Shown one piece after another: positions 16,651 through 26,600 of a stretch of 64,000 nt of DNA; positions within the stretch are counted from its first letter, which is position 1, and each line of letters opens with the position of its first letter. The position numbers and the translations under genes are program-made. Below the pieces are notes generated by a model that worked only from the letters and a program-made list of their open reading frames with translations, searched no databases and was not told where the DNA came from. Origin of the DNA: an uncultured Clostridium sp. (GTDB taxonomy: Bacteria; Cyanobacteriota; Vampirovibrionia; Gastranaerophilales; Gastranaerophilaceae); contig CAJMDF010000004.1 in assembly GCA_905212085.1 (NCBI GenBank), positions 1 to 64,000 on the forward strand, in the 5' to 3' direction.

Positions 16651-18366
16651 ATGTTAGATTCAATTTACATAGAAAATTATAGAGGATTTAAAAAACATAC
16701 ATTAAAATTTAAAGATTTAACTTTAATGGTAGGGAAAAATAATGCAGGAAAATCTACCATAATTGAGATATTAAGGATTGTTGCTTTAATAACAAAAAAG
16801 TATAAATACTTAACTTTTAAAGATGTCCCCTCTTGGATTAGTAATTTACATACAGAAGAAAGTCGATTTCGAATAAAAGGAATTTCTCCAGAAATAAAAA
16901 GAATTATCAGACAATATAATTCAATTCCTCATAGATACGATGGTATACCATATGCCAAAATTACATTTACAGATAAATCTTCGATTGAAATATTTTACGG
17001 AGAAAATGAAACCATATTTGCATTGTTAAGAAACTCTAATAATGAAATAATAAAAAGTAAAAGTAATGCAATGCGATATAATTTCCCTGAAGTAGCAACT
17101 TTACCTCAAATAGGCCCTTTAAACTTAGAAGAGAAAGTCCTTCAAGATGAAACAATTAAAAGAGCCGAAATGTTATCTACAACGTCATTACATTTTAGAA
17201 ATAAGTTATATAATAATCAGAATCTTTTACCAAAATATAAAACTATCGTACAACAAAGTTGGCCAGGTTTAACAATCTCTGATGTTGACAACAATAATGG
17301 AATATTAACATTGTTATTGCGAGAAAATGATTTTATAGCTGAAATTGGAGCTATGGGGCATGGATTGCAAATGTGGATGCAAATTCTATGGTTTATATTT
17401 ACTGAACAAACAGCACACACATTGATTATTGATGAACCAGATGTATATCTGCATGCAGATTTACAAAACAAATTATATGAGATTCTTTTAAATACAAATA
17501 AGCAAATTATATTATCTAGTCATTCTTTCGAGTTTATATCAAAAACTGATCCTAAAAATGTATTAATTGTACAAAAAAATAAATATAGATCAAAGTATGC
17601 TAATGATAACCCTACAGTTCAAAATATTATTGATGATATAGGGTATTCTTCGAATTTAGAATTTATTAAATTTTCTCATTGTAAAAAATGCTTATATGTA
17701 GAAGGTGATGACGATAAAATTTTGTCTTACTTTGCAAATATTTTACATTATGAAAATTTTAATGAAATTCCAATTATAAAAATTGGTGGCAAATCTCAAT
17801 GGAAAAAAGTTCTTGGCGCAAACGAAATAACAAAAATAAGTTCTGGTAATACTATACAAACATATTGTATTTTAGATAAGGATTATTCTAAAGAAGAAAA
17901 TAATATAAAAATGACTCAAGAAGCTAATGAACATGGGATCAATTTAATCATTTGGGATAGCAAAGAAATTGAAAATTATCTTATAAATCCAAATGTAATA
18001 TATAGAATTATTAGGCAAGAAAAAGAAATTTCTCTTGATGAAATTATTAAATTGATTGAAAGTATATTAAATAAAAATAAAGATAACATAATTTGTCAAT
18101 TTGGACAAAAAATACAAGAAGAAGATAAAAGTTTGGGATATACCGCAATAACAAAAAAAGCAATTGAAATTGTAGAAAGCCATTGGAATTCATTAGATGA
18201 AAAAATAAAAATTTGTTCAGGAAAAGAAATCTTAAAATCAATAAAAGCGGAAATCCAACATAAATATAAGATTTCTTTTTCAAATAATAAAATCGCCAAA
18301 AGTTTTAAAAGTAATGAAATAAATCAAGATATTATTAAATTTTTTCACATTTTATATAAAGATTAA
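16651..18366 (+). CDS. OLD-like ATPase with TOPRIM nuclease domain
   Basis: 571 residues. The ABC-type ATPase head begins IYIENYRGFKKHTL with Walker A GKNNAGKS (28-35) and Walker B LIIDEPD near 258; SSHS provides the switch His. The C-terminal TOPRIM domain has YVEGDDD near residue 350 and ILDKDYS near 406. This layout is that of overcoming-lysogenization-defect (OLD) nucleases and GajA-type defence proteins, which nick or degrade DNA when nucleotides fall or phage replicates. No UvrD-like GajB helicase is adjacent; the partner is the Mrr nuclease 17 bases upstream. Confidence 0.8.
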   Translation: MLDSIYIENYRGFKKHTLKFKDLTLMVGKNNAGKSTIIEILRIVALITKKYKYLTFKDVPSWISNLHTEESRFRIKGISPEIKRIIRQYNSIPHRYDGIPYAKITFTDKSSIEIFYGENETIFALLRNSNNEIIKSKSNAMRYNFPEVATLPQIGPLNLEEKVLQDETIKRAEMLSTTSLHFRNKLYNNQNLLPKYKTIVQQSWPGLTISDVDNNNGILTLLLRENDFIAEIGAMGHGLQMWMQILWFIFTEQTAHTLIIDEPDVYLHADLQNKLYEILLNTNKQIILSSHSFEFISKTDPKNVLIVQKNKYRSKYANDNPTVQNIIDDIGYSSNLEFIKFSHCKKCLYVEGDDDKILSYFANILHYENFNEIPIIKIGGKSQWKKVLGANEITKISSGNTIQTYCILDKDYSKEENNIKMTQEANEHGINLIIWDSKEIENYLINPNVIYRIIRQEKEISLDEIIKLIESILNKNKDNIICQFGQKIQEEDKSLGYTAITKKAIEIVESHWNSLDEKIKICSGKEILKSIKAEIQHKYKISFSNNKIAKSFKSNEINQDIIKFFHILYKD

Positions 18367-18416
18367 TTGCAATTGAATGTTATTTTGCTAAATGTGTTAT
18401 TAAAATATTCTTTGTA

Positions 18417-18608
18417 TTATTTTTTCTCAAATGGGATAATATCAATTAGCTCTATATTGTATCTTTTTCCTTGCTTATCAACGCAAGTCGCATAATCTAT
18501 CTCTGCATCTGCAAATTTATTTTTCCAAATACAAATTAACAAGCCGATTTCTTGTGTTTTTAAATTCAAAATTTTTGTGCCATAAAGTGCATAGCCTTTT
18601 TCTGTCAT
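18417..18608 (-). CDS. Small hypothetical protein
   Basis: 63 residues, mostly beta strands (YGTKILNLKTQEIGLLICIWKN, YATCVDKQGKRYNIELIDI). AAAGGAA lies 8 bases before the ATG. It is coupled to the upstream 71-residue gene (stop and start share a base). No family recognised. Such short beta-rich proteins are common in phages and integrative elements. Nothing more can be said from sequence. Confidence 0.6.
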   Translation of the reverse strand: MTEKGYALYGTKILNLKTQEIGLLICIWKNKFADAEIDYATCVDKQGKRYNIELIDIIPFEKK

Positions 18609-18823
18609 TATTTATTCCTTTCAAGTATCAAATCTGAATAGATATCATCAGGCTTTTGTGGATCTATTAAAAATTTCTTCATAAACATAAATCTTTCTCC
18701 GCAAGTGTTTTCACAAATTACAGTGTCGAAATTGTAGAAGCCAATTACTTTGTAATACTCATTATCAGAGATCTTAAAACCTTTAATCTTTTTGAGTCTG
18801 TATCTTTTGCCTAATTCAATCAT
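18608..18823 (-). CDS. Small hypothetical protein, SH3-like beta fold suspected
   Basis: 71 residues beginning IELGKRYRLKKIKGF and containing YYKVIGFYNFDTVICEN; the strand pattern suggests a small barrel. AGAGGT lies 5 bases before the ATG. It is the first gene of a two-gene unit; directly upstream lies the 11-bp repeat array at 18917-18973, which may therefore control it. No family recognised. Confidence 0.6.
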   Translation of the reverse strand: MIELGKRYRLKKIKGFKISDNEYYKVIGFYNFDTVICENTCGERFMFMKKFLIDPQKPDDIYSDLILERNK

Positions 18824-18916
18824 TGTTACCTCTTATCAGCAATAACATTAATCGCTCTATGCTAGTTAAATATCAAGCAAAGTGTTTAAAAATGTATCAT
18901 TCAGACACAATTTATT

Positions 18917-18973
18917 TTTTGAACACTTTTTGAACGGTATTTAAACAGGAGTTAAATACCATTTAAAAATTAT
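18917..18973 (-). repeat. Array of five 11-bp direct repeats (minus orientation)
   Basis: Read on the minus strand: TTTAAATGGTA, TTTAACTCCTG, TTTAAATACCG, TTCAAAAAGTG, TTCAAAAAATA, an exact 11-base period. The same five-unit array, including the identical fourth unit TTCAAAAAGTG, occurs in the opposite orientation at 30268-30322. The helical phasing fits arm-type integrase or excisionase sites, or a cooperative repressor operator. Confidence 0.8.
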
Positions 18974-19187
18974 TGTTGTCAGGATAATTTATAAAAAATG
19001 CGTTTACAGTATCAGAATCTCGCCTTAAATTTTCTACAATTGGAGTAAGATTATATAGCTCCTCAATCTCTTGTTGCGTCCTGCAAAAATAATCAACTAC
19101 AGTAACTGTGTTGTAAATTCGTTCAGCTAATTTTTCTAACTTCCTAAAATCTTTTTGTTTAATCTTGTATTTTTTGCTTTTACTCAT
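18963..19187 (-). CDS. Small basic helical hypothetical protein
   Basis: 74 residues starting MSKSKKYKIKQKDFRKLEKLAERIYN. The frame opens at 19220 but only the ATG at 19187 has a ribosome site, and a very good one (AAGGAGG, 4 bases upstream). The N-terminus is strongly basic and helical, compatible with nucleic-acid binding. The last codons overlap the 11-bp repeat array. It could be a recombination directionality or regulatory factor of the element; this is a positional guess. Confidence 0.55.
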   Translation of the reverse strand: MSKSKKYKIKQKDFRKLEKLAERIYNTVTVVDYFCRTQQEIEELYNLTPIVENLRRDSDTVNAFFINYPDNNNF

Positions 19188-19252
19188 ACGACCTCCTTTT
19201 TTAGGTGTCGTATTCATCACTTAAAGGTTAGTTAAAGTCAAATTGATAATTA

Positions 19253-19957
19253 TTATTCAAATGTAACAGAATTAATATCATTCTTATACAATGTCCAATT
19301 TGGCATGTATTTGTTTAAGTAACCTATGAAATCCTTATTATGAGTGCGAATTTCTGTATGGATAAGTTCATGCAAAATAATATATTCAATATTTCTAATC
19401 TTTGTTTTACTTAATTCAGGATTAAAAATAGCCGTTTTATTTTCAGGATTACAAGAACCCCATCTTGATTTCATTTTCTTTATTTGCCAAGAATTAAATT
19501 TAAAACCTGTAATATTTTCCCATCTCTCTATCAATGTGTTTAGTTTATCTTCTAATTTGGTTTTATACCATTTGTTCATTAATTTATGTTTGTAATCTCT
19601 TGTTACACCTTCTTTTGCATACATTACAATTGTATTTGTACCTTGAATTTCTATTCGAGATTTTTTATCATTTACTAATTTAAATCTATATCTTCGTCCA
19701 AATAAATAATGACTTTCTCCAGAGACATAATCTTTAGGCTCAATATGTTTTTGTTTTTGAATTATTTCAATATTATCTTTAATCCAAGATAATTTAGAAA
19801 TTGCAAAATGTCTAATTGTATCAATATCATAGCTTTCAGGTGCAGAAATTCTAACTTCAGCATTAGGAGGATATACTGAAAGATGAATGTTTTTAATGTC
19901 CTTTTTTATAACATCAATATCTATATCTTTAATTCTAACTACTGTTTTTTCTGTCAT
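19253..19957 (-). CDS. YgjP-like zinc metallopeptidase of the type I R-M operon
   Basis: 234 residues. The C-terminal half carries the catalytic HELIHTEIRTHNKDF motif (HExxH plus third His) after MKSRWGSCNPENKTAIFNPEL, the signature of the YgjP/DUF45 (WLM-like) peptidases. The N-terminal part is the usual strand-rich domain with HLSVYPPNAEVRISAP. Members are frequently encoded next to hsdR, but their substrate is not established. The start ATG at 19957 lies 1 base after the hsdR stop, so it is the last gene of the operon. Confidence 0.85.
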   Translation of the reverse strand: MTEKTVVRIKDIDIDVIKKDIKNIHLSVYPPNAEVRISAPESYDIDTIRHFAISKLSWIKDNIEIIQKQKHIEPKDYVSGESHYLFGRRYRFKLVNDKKSRIEIQGTNTIVMYAKEGVTRDYKHKLMNKWYKTKLEDKLNTLIERWENITGFKFNSWQIKKMKSRWGSCNPENKTAIFNPELSKTKIRNIEYIILHELIHTEIRTHNKDFIGYLNKYMPNWTLYKNDINSVTFE

Positions 19958-19958
19958 A

Positions 19959-22900
19959 TTAATAATTCTCTGCAACTATCGTATAAATTCTTTCAGCTGT
20001 TTCTTTATCGCAATTAAGCGTGTTTTGTATTATCTGTTTAACTCTTTTGATTTTCATTGGATGAGTTTGATAACCTGCTGGAATGTTTTTTCTAAGTTCT
20101 GCATCTAATTTTATAGCAAGCTCTTCATTTGCATCCAAATTATCATATAGAGCCTTTAATGGTTTTATATTTATACTATCAGGATAATGCTTACCCCCAG
20201 CTTGGATATCTTTTGCCAACTCTGTAATTTTTTTCAAGTATTCTTTATATTTAATTTTATCTTGTTTTTGTTCTTCTATAATATTTGTAAGCAATTCAGA
20301 CATTTTCTTATAATATTCAGGGTTAGACGAATATTCATAATTTACAACTCTCCTAATATGGTTTGCTATAGTTTCAGCTACAGCTTTTTCTCCATACTGA
20401 TTTTCCATTTCTTCAAGTTTTTCATCAGCCTTATCGCCAATAATAATCTCAATTAAAGGCATACCTTCAAAATCAACTAACTTATGAGCTGCACCAGCCT
20501 CTATATAATTATCAATTAGAGTTCTCATGTCAGGCTCATACCTTTTTAAATCTATTGAATCGCCACTGGATAAAGCGACTAAATCCTTTAATCTTGTGTA
20601 ATTAGCAACTTTTTCATCAATTTGTTTTGCTACTTCTGGAGTATATCCGTATTCTTCATCTAAAATATCGCTTTTAAAATTTGCATAAGCTCTTATTAAA
20701 CTATTAACAGCTTTATACATATTTAATCGTTTTTTGTTATAAAACTCATCTTCATCACCAAATTGACAACCAAAGAAATCTCTATAATCATCGTCAGTTC
20801 TAGGTTCTCTAACATCTTCACAAATACTATCGATTCTTTCAATAGCTTTGTCTAAATCAGCTCTTGCTTCTTCTTTCCTATCTTTTAACAATCCAACGAT
20901 ATCATCAGCGTCAAACTTTTCAAAAGCGTTAGAGGTGTAATCGTGAACAGATTTTTCAAGAGCGTTAAACAAATCTTTATAGTCAACAATATAACCATAA
21001 TCTTTAGTTTCACCGTCAAGTCTGTTTACCCTACAAACAGCTTGAAACAATGTATGGTCTTGCATTTTTTTATCTATATACAAATAAGTCGCAGATGGAG
21101 CATCAAAACCTGTTAATAATTTATCTACTACTATTAACAGCTTCATATTATTAGGCTCTTTTTTGAACTTGTCCTTTACTTCTTTTTCATACTGTTCAGC
21201 AACTTTTTCTTTATTTGGAGTTTCATTACTAATTCCTAACATTTTCAAATATATATCATATTTTTCCAATGTTTGAGATGGAGTTTCTTCTCCAGTATCT
21301 TCTGTTCTGATATCTTTATGAGATGGCGAATAAGAGGTAACAACAGCACACTTCTTAAAATTCTTTGCTTGGAATATTTCCCAAAATTTACAAGCTTCAT
21401 AGATACTGCCAGCGACAAGCATAGCATTACCTTTGCCACTTTCCAATCGTTCTTTTATGCCAAAATCATAGATAATATCATTTGCAATTTTTTCTAATCT
21501 TGAGTGAGAGCTTGATACAACTTGCAAATTAGCCCATTGTTTCTTTAACTTAGTTTTTGCAGATTCACTCAAACCACTAGTTTTAAGTTCAAACCATTCA
21601 TCAATTTTATCTTGCTGAGTTATATATTGAGGAACATCTCTAGGTTCATACCTTAAATCCAATACAACTTTATCTTCTACGGCTTCTTTAAATTTATATG
21701 TATGAATATATGAGCCAAAGGTCTTAACAGATTCTTTGTTTTCCTTTAATAACGGTGTGCCTGTAAAACCAATAAATATTGCATTTGGCAATATCTCTTT
21801 CATTGCTTCATGAAGTTTGCCAGATTGAGTTCTATGACATTCATCTACAAAAACAAGTATCTTTCCTTTAGGAGAAAACTCTTTTGAAATAGTTTTTTTA
21901 AGATTCTCTATAAACTCATCAGTTGCTTTATCATCGTTAGATTTTGTAGCACATCCGAATTTGTGAACTAACGAGCATATTAGCCTATCTTCGCTCTTAT
22001 CAAGTCTTTCAATTAAATCAGAGCCACTTTTTGTTCTAATTATAGTTTCGCCAACTCCAGCAAAAACACCTTCAATCTGCTCATCAAGTTCAACTCTATC
22101 GGTAATCACAAGAACTCTTCCATCTGAATAAAACTCTTTGTACCATTTTGCAAGCCATACCATTGTAAGGCTTTTACCACTTCCTTGTGTGTGCCAAATA
22201 ATGCCGTCATTACCGTCTTGAATTCTTTTTTGTGCACACTTTACACCAAAATACTGGTTTTGTCTGCACAATTTCTTAACACCACAATCAAACACAACAA
22301 AATCGTGTATCATTTCAAGGAATCTTTTTTTGTTTAGTAATGCTTTTATTTCATCAAAAAATCCTATTTTAAAAGCTTCCTTAGCTTCATAATCATATTC
22401 TTTCCATTGAAGATAATATTTTTCAGGTGTTAATATTGTTCCATATCTTAGCCCTTGAGATTCATTCCCTGCAATAACAAACTGAACAGTTGTAAAGAAT
22501 TGAGTAATTTCTCTTCTTTGATTTGTAAGGTTTTGTCTTATAGCTTCTGCGACATCAACCCTGCCACTTTTTAACTCTATAACAGCCAAAGCAATACCAT
22601 TAACATAAATAACAATATCAGGTCTTTTTTCGTGATTTCCTTTATAAGTAACCTCTTCAGCTATATAAAAATCATTTTTTGTAATATCATCCCAATTAAT
22701 ATAATGAACTCTTTCACTAACAGAACTACCATCTATTTTAAAAGATTCACCATATCTAATTAATGAATAAAACTCTTTATTTGCGTTATATAGCTTATCA
22801 ACATTATCATTACCAAAACTTAATCTTGCAGTATTTTCAAGGTGGTTTATTGCTTTTCTGATTAGCTCATCACAATAACCTTGAGATTTCAAGAACTTTA

Positions 22901-23054
22901 ACAAAGGTTCTTTTTCTATGTTAGAATTACATTCTCTATCTTGCCAAAAACCAAGATATTTATACCCCATATCTTCTTTTAACAACAAATCAACAACTCT
23001 ATTTTGAGTCATTCGTTCTGTATCACCAATTCGTCTTTCAAAAGTTACTGTCAT
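19959..23054 (-). CDS. hsdR: Type I restriction enzyme, R (translocase/nuclease) subunit
   Basis: 1031 residues. The nuclease PD-(D/E)xK motif is Asp146 in KRPDIVIY with Glu160-Leu-Lys162 in AVIELK. The SF2 translocase has Walker A QGSGKS at 290-295, DECH at 404-407 and later motifs FIGFTGTPL and the Arg-finger motif in QAVCRVNRLDG. A helical C-terminal region binds the methylase complex. HsdR translocates DNA past the enzyme and cuts at a distance when the recognition site is unmethylated. It overlaps hsdS by 4 bases. Length and motif order are complete, so it should be functional. Confidence 0.95.
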   Translation of the reverse strand: MTVTFERRIGDTERMTQNRVVDLLLKEDMGYKYLGFWQDRECNSNIEKEPLLKFLKSQGYCDELIRKAINHLENTARLSFGNDNVDKLYNANKEFYSLIRYGESFKIDGSSVSERVHYINWDDITKNDFYIAEEVTYKGNHEKRPDIVIYVNGIALAVIELKSGRVDVAEAIRQNLTNQRREITQFFTTVQFVIAGNESQGLRYGTILTPEKYYLQWKEYDYEAKEAFKIGFFDEIKALLNKKRFLEMIHDFVVFDCGVKKLCRQNQYFGVKCAQKRIQDGNDGIIWHTQGSGKSLTMVWLAKWYKEFYSDGRVLVITDRVELDEQIEGVFAGVGETIIRTKSGSDLIERLDKSEDRLICSLVHKFGCATKSNDDKATDEFIENLKKTISKEFSPKGKILVFVDECHRTQSGKLHEAMKEILPNAIFIGFTGTPLLKENKESVKTFGSYIHTYKFKEAVEDKVVLDLRYEPRDVPQYITQQDKIDEWFELKTSGLSESAKTKLKKQWANLQVVSSSHSRLEKIANDIIYDFGIKERLESGKGNAMLVAGSIYEACKFWEIFQAKNFKKCAVVTSYSPSHKDIRTEDTGEETPSQTLEKYDIYLKMLGISNETPNKEKVAEQYEKEVKDKFKKEPNNMKLLIVVDKLLTGFDAPSATYLYIDKKMQDHTLFQAVCRVNRLDGETKDYGYIVDYKDLFNALEKSVHDYTSNAFEKFDADDIVGLLKDRKEEARADLDKAIERIDSICEDVREPRTDDDYRDFFGCQFGDEDEFYNKKRLNMYKAVNSLIRAYANFKSDILDEEYGYTPEVAKQIDEKVANYTRLKDLVALSSGDSIDLKRYEPDMRTLIDNYIEAGAAHKLVDFEGMPLIEIIIGDKADEKLEEMENQYGEKAVAETIANHIRRVVNYEYSSNPEYYKKMSELLTNIIEEQKQDKIKYKEYLKKITELAKDIQAGGKHYPDSINIKPLKALYDNLDANEELAIKLDAELRKNIPAGYQTHPMKIKRVKQIIQNTLNCDKETAERIYTIVAENY

Positions 23055-24247
23055 ACTAACCTCTTTTTTCCGGTCAAAAGTTCTTGAATCATGCCTGTTT
23101 TTAAGTCTTTATACTTATTAAGTTCTTTTTCTAATGCTTCAATTTCAGCATCCATATCAGACAATGTTTGAGCTATTTGTTGCTGTTCCTTGATGTCAAT
23201 TGGAATTATATAATTTTGTTCTAAAAGAAATTTAAAATGTCTATTATAACCTGTATTTGGTATATCTTTTAATTTTAACAAATAATATAAGAACTTTATA
23301 TTATATTTATCATTTGCAATTATGAGTTGTGTACCATCTGCACCAACAACAAAGTCAAAATCAATAAATTTAATTATTCTAGTATGGTCTCCAAATACAA
23401 TTATACCATCTTCATTTTTTAGTAATACTTTTGAGTTATCTGTATATCCACATATTTTATTATGTCCTTGGTCAACAATAGGATATCTTCCTTCCGTACT
23501 GTAATCTGTTGAATTAATCTGGTATTTCTTTGATTGCAATCTCCTAAAAACATCATCAAAACATTTTTTAACCCAATGAGGTTTAGGAGTAAGAAGTTTT
23601 TGCATAGTCGCAGTTTTTAGGTCTTTCTTTTTGTCTATTAACTTTTGAGTTGACGCAATGAGTTCATCTATATCACTCAAAACCTCTGCAATCTTCTCTT
23701 GCTCTGGGAATGGAGGTTTTAATATATAGGTCTTATTGATGTCTGACTTGGAAATAGATGAAACTTTTATACCTGTTACATACTGCATAAGTTGATTATG
23801 ATAAACATTTGAATTTAAGAAATAACCTAGAAATTTTGATGCGAATTTGAAATTCGGTCTCAAATGCATTGTGTGCATTCCTGCCAATATAACTTCATCA
23901 TCTTGTATATTATATACTTCAATACACTTTCCAACAGTTTCATCTTCTGCCGTATCTGCCAAAACAATATCGCCATTATTTACTTTTTTGTAGGATTTAG
24001 TTATTTCTCTATTTATATATGGGATTTTTTCACAACTACAATCTAATATTGCTCCATATTCTACCAATATATCACCATAATGTATATTCTTAATGAATCC
24101 ATCGGTATCACTCATATCCTCTCGAGTAAAAGAATTTGTAGCATACTTAGTAAAAGTATCTTTGAATCCTTTTATATCCCAATCTTCAGGAATATAGCCA
24201 AATTCTTCCGTAAATTTATATCCTTGTTTTTCTTCTGTATTATGCAT
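23051..24247 (-). CDS. hsdS: Type I R-M specificity subunit
   Basis: 398 residues with two target-recognition domains. Each ends in a conserved helical spacer: PPFPEQEKIAEVLSDIDELIASTQKLIDKKKDLKTA near the middle, and EQQQIAQTLSDMDAEIEALEKELNKYKDLKTG at the C-terminus. The two spacers set the distance between the two half-sites of the recognition sequence. It appears intact; I see no second hsdS or silent cassette with inverted repeats nearby, so shufflon-type switching is not indicated. It overlaps hsdR and the upstream small gene, consistent with tight co-translation. Confidence 0.92.
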   Translation of the reverse strand: MHNTEEKQGYKFTEEFGYIPEDWDIKGFKDTFTKYATNSFTREDMSDTDGFIKNIHYGDILVEYGAILDCSCEKIPYINREITKSYKKVNNGDIVLADTAEDETVGKCIEVYNIQDDEVILAGMHTMHLRPNFKFASKFLGYFLNSNVYHNQLMQYVTGIKVSSISKSDINKTYILKPPFPEQEKIAEVLSDIDELIASTQKLIDKKKDLKTATMQKLLTPKPHWVKKCFDDVFRRLQSKKYQINSTDYSTEGRYPIVDQGHNKICGYTDNSKVLLKNEDGIIVFGDHTRIIKFIDFDFVVGADGTQLIIANDKYNIKFLYYLLKLKDIPNTGYNRHFKFLLEQNYIIPIDIKEQQQIAQTLSDMDAEIEALEKELNKYKDLKTGMIQELLTGKKRLV

Positions 24248-24692
24248 TATTCACCGTACTTTTAAATTCTTTATTATCTTTTTGGAAACCATAATTTGCA
24301 TTGCCAAGCACAAAATCTAGTTCTCCAAGCATTTCATTAAATCGTTTCATTATTTGAATCATTTCTTCTTGGTTTTTAACAGGATAGGTGTGGTAATTAA
24401 ATAGAAAATTACACAGTATTTTATACTTTTCTCTATCCTTTGTGTTTAACAAGAAAATAAATTTACTTGCTTTAGACATAAGCCATTGAAGAATCCTTTG
24501 AGCTTCGTCTTTGTTATACACAGTAAATCGACTACACACCTCATCCAGTTCATTTGCAAGCTCAAGTCTTTGGTTTCTAATACTTTGAATATTTTGCTGA
24601 TATGCCAAGTAACATTGCACAGCACTAAAGAAAGTAATTGCTATAGCACACATCCATTCAGCATTTTGTTGTAATAAGTGTAGTAGTGTCAT
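24240..24692 (-). CDS. Single-pass membrane protein inside the R-M operon
   Basis: 150 residues. One hydrophobic helix near residues 12-30 (MCAIAITFFSAVQCYLAYQQ) is followed by a coiled, charged cytoplasmic region rich in Glu/Lys with RFNEMLGELDFVLGNANYGF. No family recognised. It overlaps hsdS by 8 bases and follows the OLD-like gene by 29 bases. A membrane protein paired with a TOPRIM/ATPase gene inside an hsd operon suggests an embedded abortive-infection or sensor unit, which is inference. Confidence 0.65.
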   Translation of the reverse strand: MTLLHLLQQNAEWMCAIAITFFSAVQCYLAYQQNIQSIRNQRLELANELDEVCSRFTVYNKDEAQRILQWLMSKASKFIFLLNTKDREKYKILCNFLFNYHTYPVKNQEEMIQIMKRFNEMLGELDFVLGNANYGFQKDNKEFKSTVNNA

Positions 24693-24721
24693 TTGTATGT
24701 TTCTCTTTCTTACTTATAACT

Positions 24722-26599
24722 TTAATTTTGTGATTTATTTATTTCCGCAAAATATTTGATGATATAATCTGCAAGTTTGTTTAAATAAGGACTTTTATTT
24801 TTCAATGCACCTATTCTAATATTAAAGTTTTCAGCAATTAACGTTTTTAAGTCTTTTATTTCTGCGTCTGATAAATTAATTTGGTTTATTGAACAGTGCT
24901 TTTTTATTTGAACAAGAATTGCTTCTCCTTCATTTGGAATAAATTTAGTAACTTTGTATCCTCTATCTTTCATAAATGCATTATATTGTTCAGATATGTA
25001 CCTTGCATCAATTAAATCTTCAATAGTTGCAAAATCTGGAATTTCTGGACATATATCTTTTAAATTAAAAACATTTGTATTATTAAATACTCCACCTATT
25101 TTTATTATATTGTTTTTATTTGCAATTCCAGAACTATCAGAATCAAGGATAGTTAAGACATTGTTAACTCTTTTAATGTTAATGTATGACGCAACTTGAA
25201 CAGTGTTGTCCCCCTTGCCATTAGTTATAACAATGCATTGTTCCGATTTTTTTAGTCGTAATGCAAATTCAATTATTGTTTTCTCTGATTGACCTTCTAC
25301 AAGCATTCTGTTGGGAGCATAGAAATCTCGTAATGTATTAATTCCAAATAATTCTTCAGTCAAATCATCATCATTCATATTTGTATTAGGTAATAATCTA
25401 TGGATATTAGTCAAACCCTCATTTTTGCTGACTTTGTAATGTCTTTGAGAAACATTTGAATCAATCATAAATGGAGTATGTGTAGAAAAAAATACATAAT
25501 TGTGTTGACCTAATTCCAGTAACTTTTCTTTTAAATAAATTGCTGCTGATGGGTGAAGATGTACTTCTGGCTCATCAATGGCTATTATATTATTATTGCC
25601 AACTTTTACATTAAATCCTAAAAGTATTGATATGAATTGTTTTAGTCCATCGCTAATATCTTCCAGTGAATATATACCATTTCTTTCATCTTCATCAGAA
25701 AGAGTTGTATAAATTTTGTATTGATTATTTGAATCCTTTCTTATGCTTATTTTTAAATTAATTTTTAGGTCTTTATCTTTCCATATTTCTTTGATATATT
25801 GAGTGGTTTTTTGTGATAAGTTGAATTCTAACGTTTGTAGTTGCACTGTATCATTAATGGCTTCATTTATTATAGAAGCAATCCTTTGAGTAGATTTATA
25901 TCCTGCTAAATAAAAAATGTTTTTCATAGGAATGTTAATGTCTGGATTCCCTCTAAATTGAGATACATCTATACAATCATTTAAAATGTTTTTTTCATTT
26001 GGGGTCCATAAACCAGAATTAATATTAAAATTAAAAACTGCGTTTAAGATACTATTTTCTATGAAAGATTTTGTTAATGGTTTGTAAGTATTATCTAAAT
26101 CTTTCGTTTTAACTGCAATTTCATATAGTTGGGGTTTTTCTTCTGTAATTTCTTCTTTTGGTATTATTCTGTATGCATATTTTGTATATTGTATATCTGA
26201 TAAATTATATTTTTTAATATTGTTAAAAGAATTGTTACCTTTTACAAGTGCATATTCTTGTGATACCGATAGGACTTTAAATTTTTGCCAGAAACCCAAC
26301 GGTGCTGTAAGTATTTGTTTAATTTCTTTTAAGTAATCTTGTCTTTTATTTTCAACTAGACTTATGTAATTAATAACAATGGGGTCCAAGTTTTGTTGAT
26401 GCTTCTTAGTGCATAATTTAATATATTTACAATTATTAGGATGGTGCGAAATTGTTATTGCTTCTAATAACTTACTTTTACCAGTGCCATTTTTACCTAC
26501 AAATATGTATGTATTATTAGAATCATTATTAAACTCTAATTCATTATCATATACAGACTTGTAATTTTGTATTTTTATTTTGTCTAGTTTTAAATCCAT
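24722..26599 (-). CDS. OLD-like ATPase/TOPRIM protein embedded in the hsd operon
   Basis: 625 residues. The ATPase head starts IKIQNYKSVYDN with Walker A GKNGTGKS (35-42), has GLKQFISILLG as signature helix, AIDEPEVHLHPS as Walker B and FFSTHTPF as switch. The TOPRIM domain follows with MLVEGQSEK near residue 433 and LTILDSDSSG. This is a different subfamily from the OLD-like gene at 16651, with which it shares only the architecture. It starts one base after the hsdM stop, so it is expressed with the R-M system and may be a second line of defence if restriction fails. Confidence 0.8.
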   Translation of the reverse strand: MDLKLDKIKIQNYKSVYDNELEFNNDSNNTYIFVGKNGTGKSKLLEAITISHHPNNCKYIKLCTKKHQQNLDPIVINYISLVENKRQDYLKEIKQILTAPLGFWQKFKVLSVSQEYALVKGNNSFNNIKKYNLSDIQYTKYAYRIIPKEEITEEKPQLYEIAVKTKDLDNTYKPLTKSFIENSILNAVFNFNINSGLWTPNEKNILNDCIDVSQFRGNPDINIPMKNIFYLAGYKSTQRIASIINEAINDTVQLQTLEFNLSQKTTQYIKEIWKDKDLKINLKISIRKDSNNQYKIYTTLSDEDERNGIYSLEDISDGLKQFISILLGFNVKVGNNNIIAIDEPEVHLHPSAAIYLKEKLLELGQHNYVFFSTHTPFMIDSNVSQRHYKVSKNEGLTNIHRLLPNTNMNDDDLTEELFGINTLRDFYAPNRMLVEGQSEKTIIEFALRLKKSEQCIVITNGKGDNTVQVASYINIKRVNNVLTILDSDSSGIANKNNIIKIGGVFNNTNVFNLKDICPEIPDFATIEDLIDARYISEQYNAFMKDRGYKVTKFIPNEGEAILVQIKKHCSINQINLSDAEIKDLKTLIAENFNIRIGALKNKSPYLNKLADYIIKYFAEINKSQN

Positions 26600-26600
26600 C

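Noticed and set aside
15728..18366. Gabija system
   Set aside because: The OLD-like protein could pass for GajA, but no UvrD-like GajB helicase gene is adjacent; the partner is Mrr.
18366..18970. Left attachment repeat matching 30571-30609 near 18.4-18.9 kb (to delimit a smaller element)
   Set aside because: Scanning by eye found only weak resemblance (ATTGCAATTGAATG near 18367), far below the 35/39 match at 10331.
23051..24247. Phase-variable (invertible) hsdS
   Set aside because: Only one hsdS is present, with no partial copies or inverted repeats inside or beside it; the integrase 5 kb away has no matching sites here.
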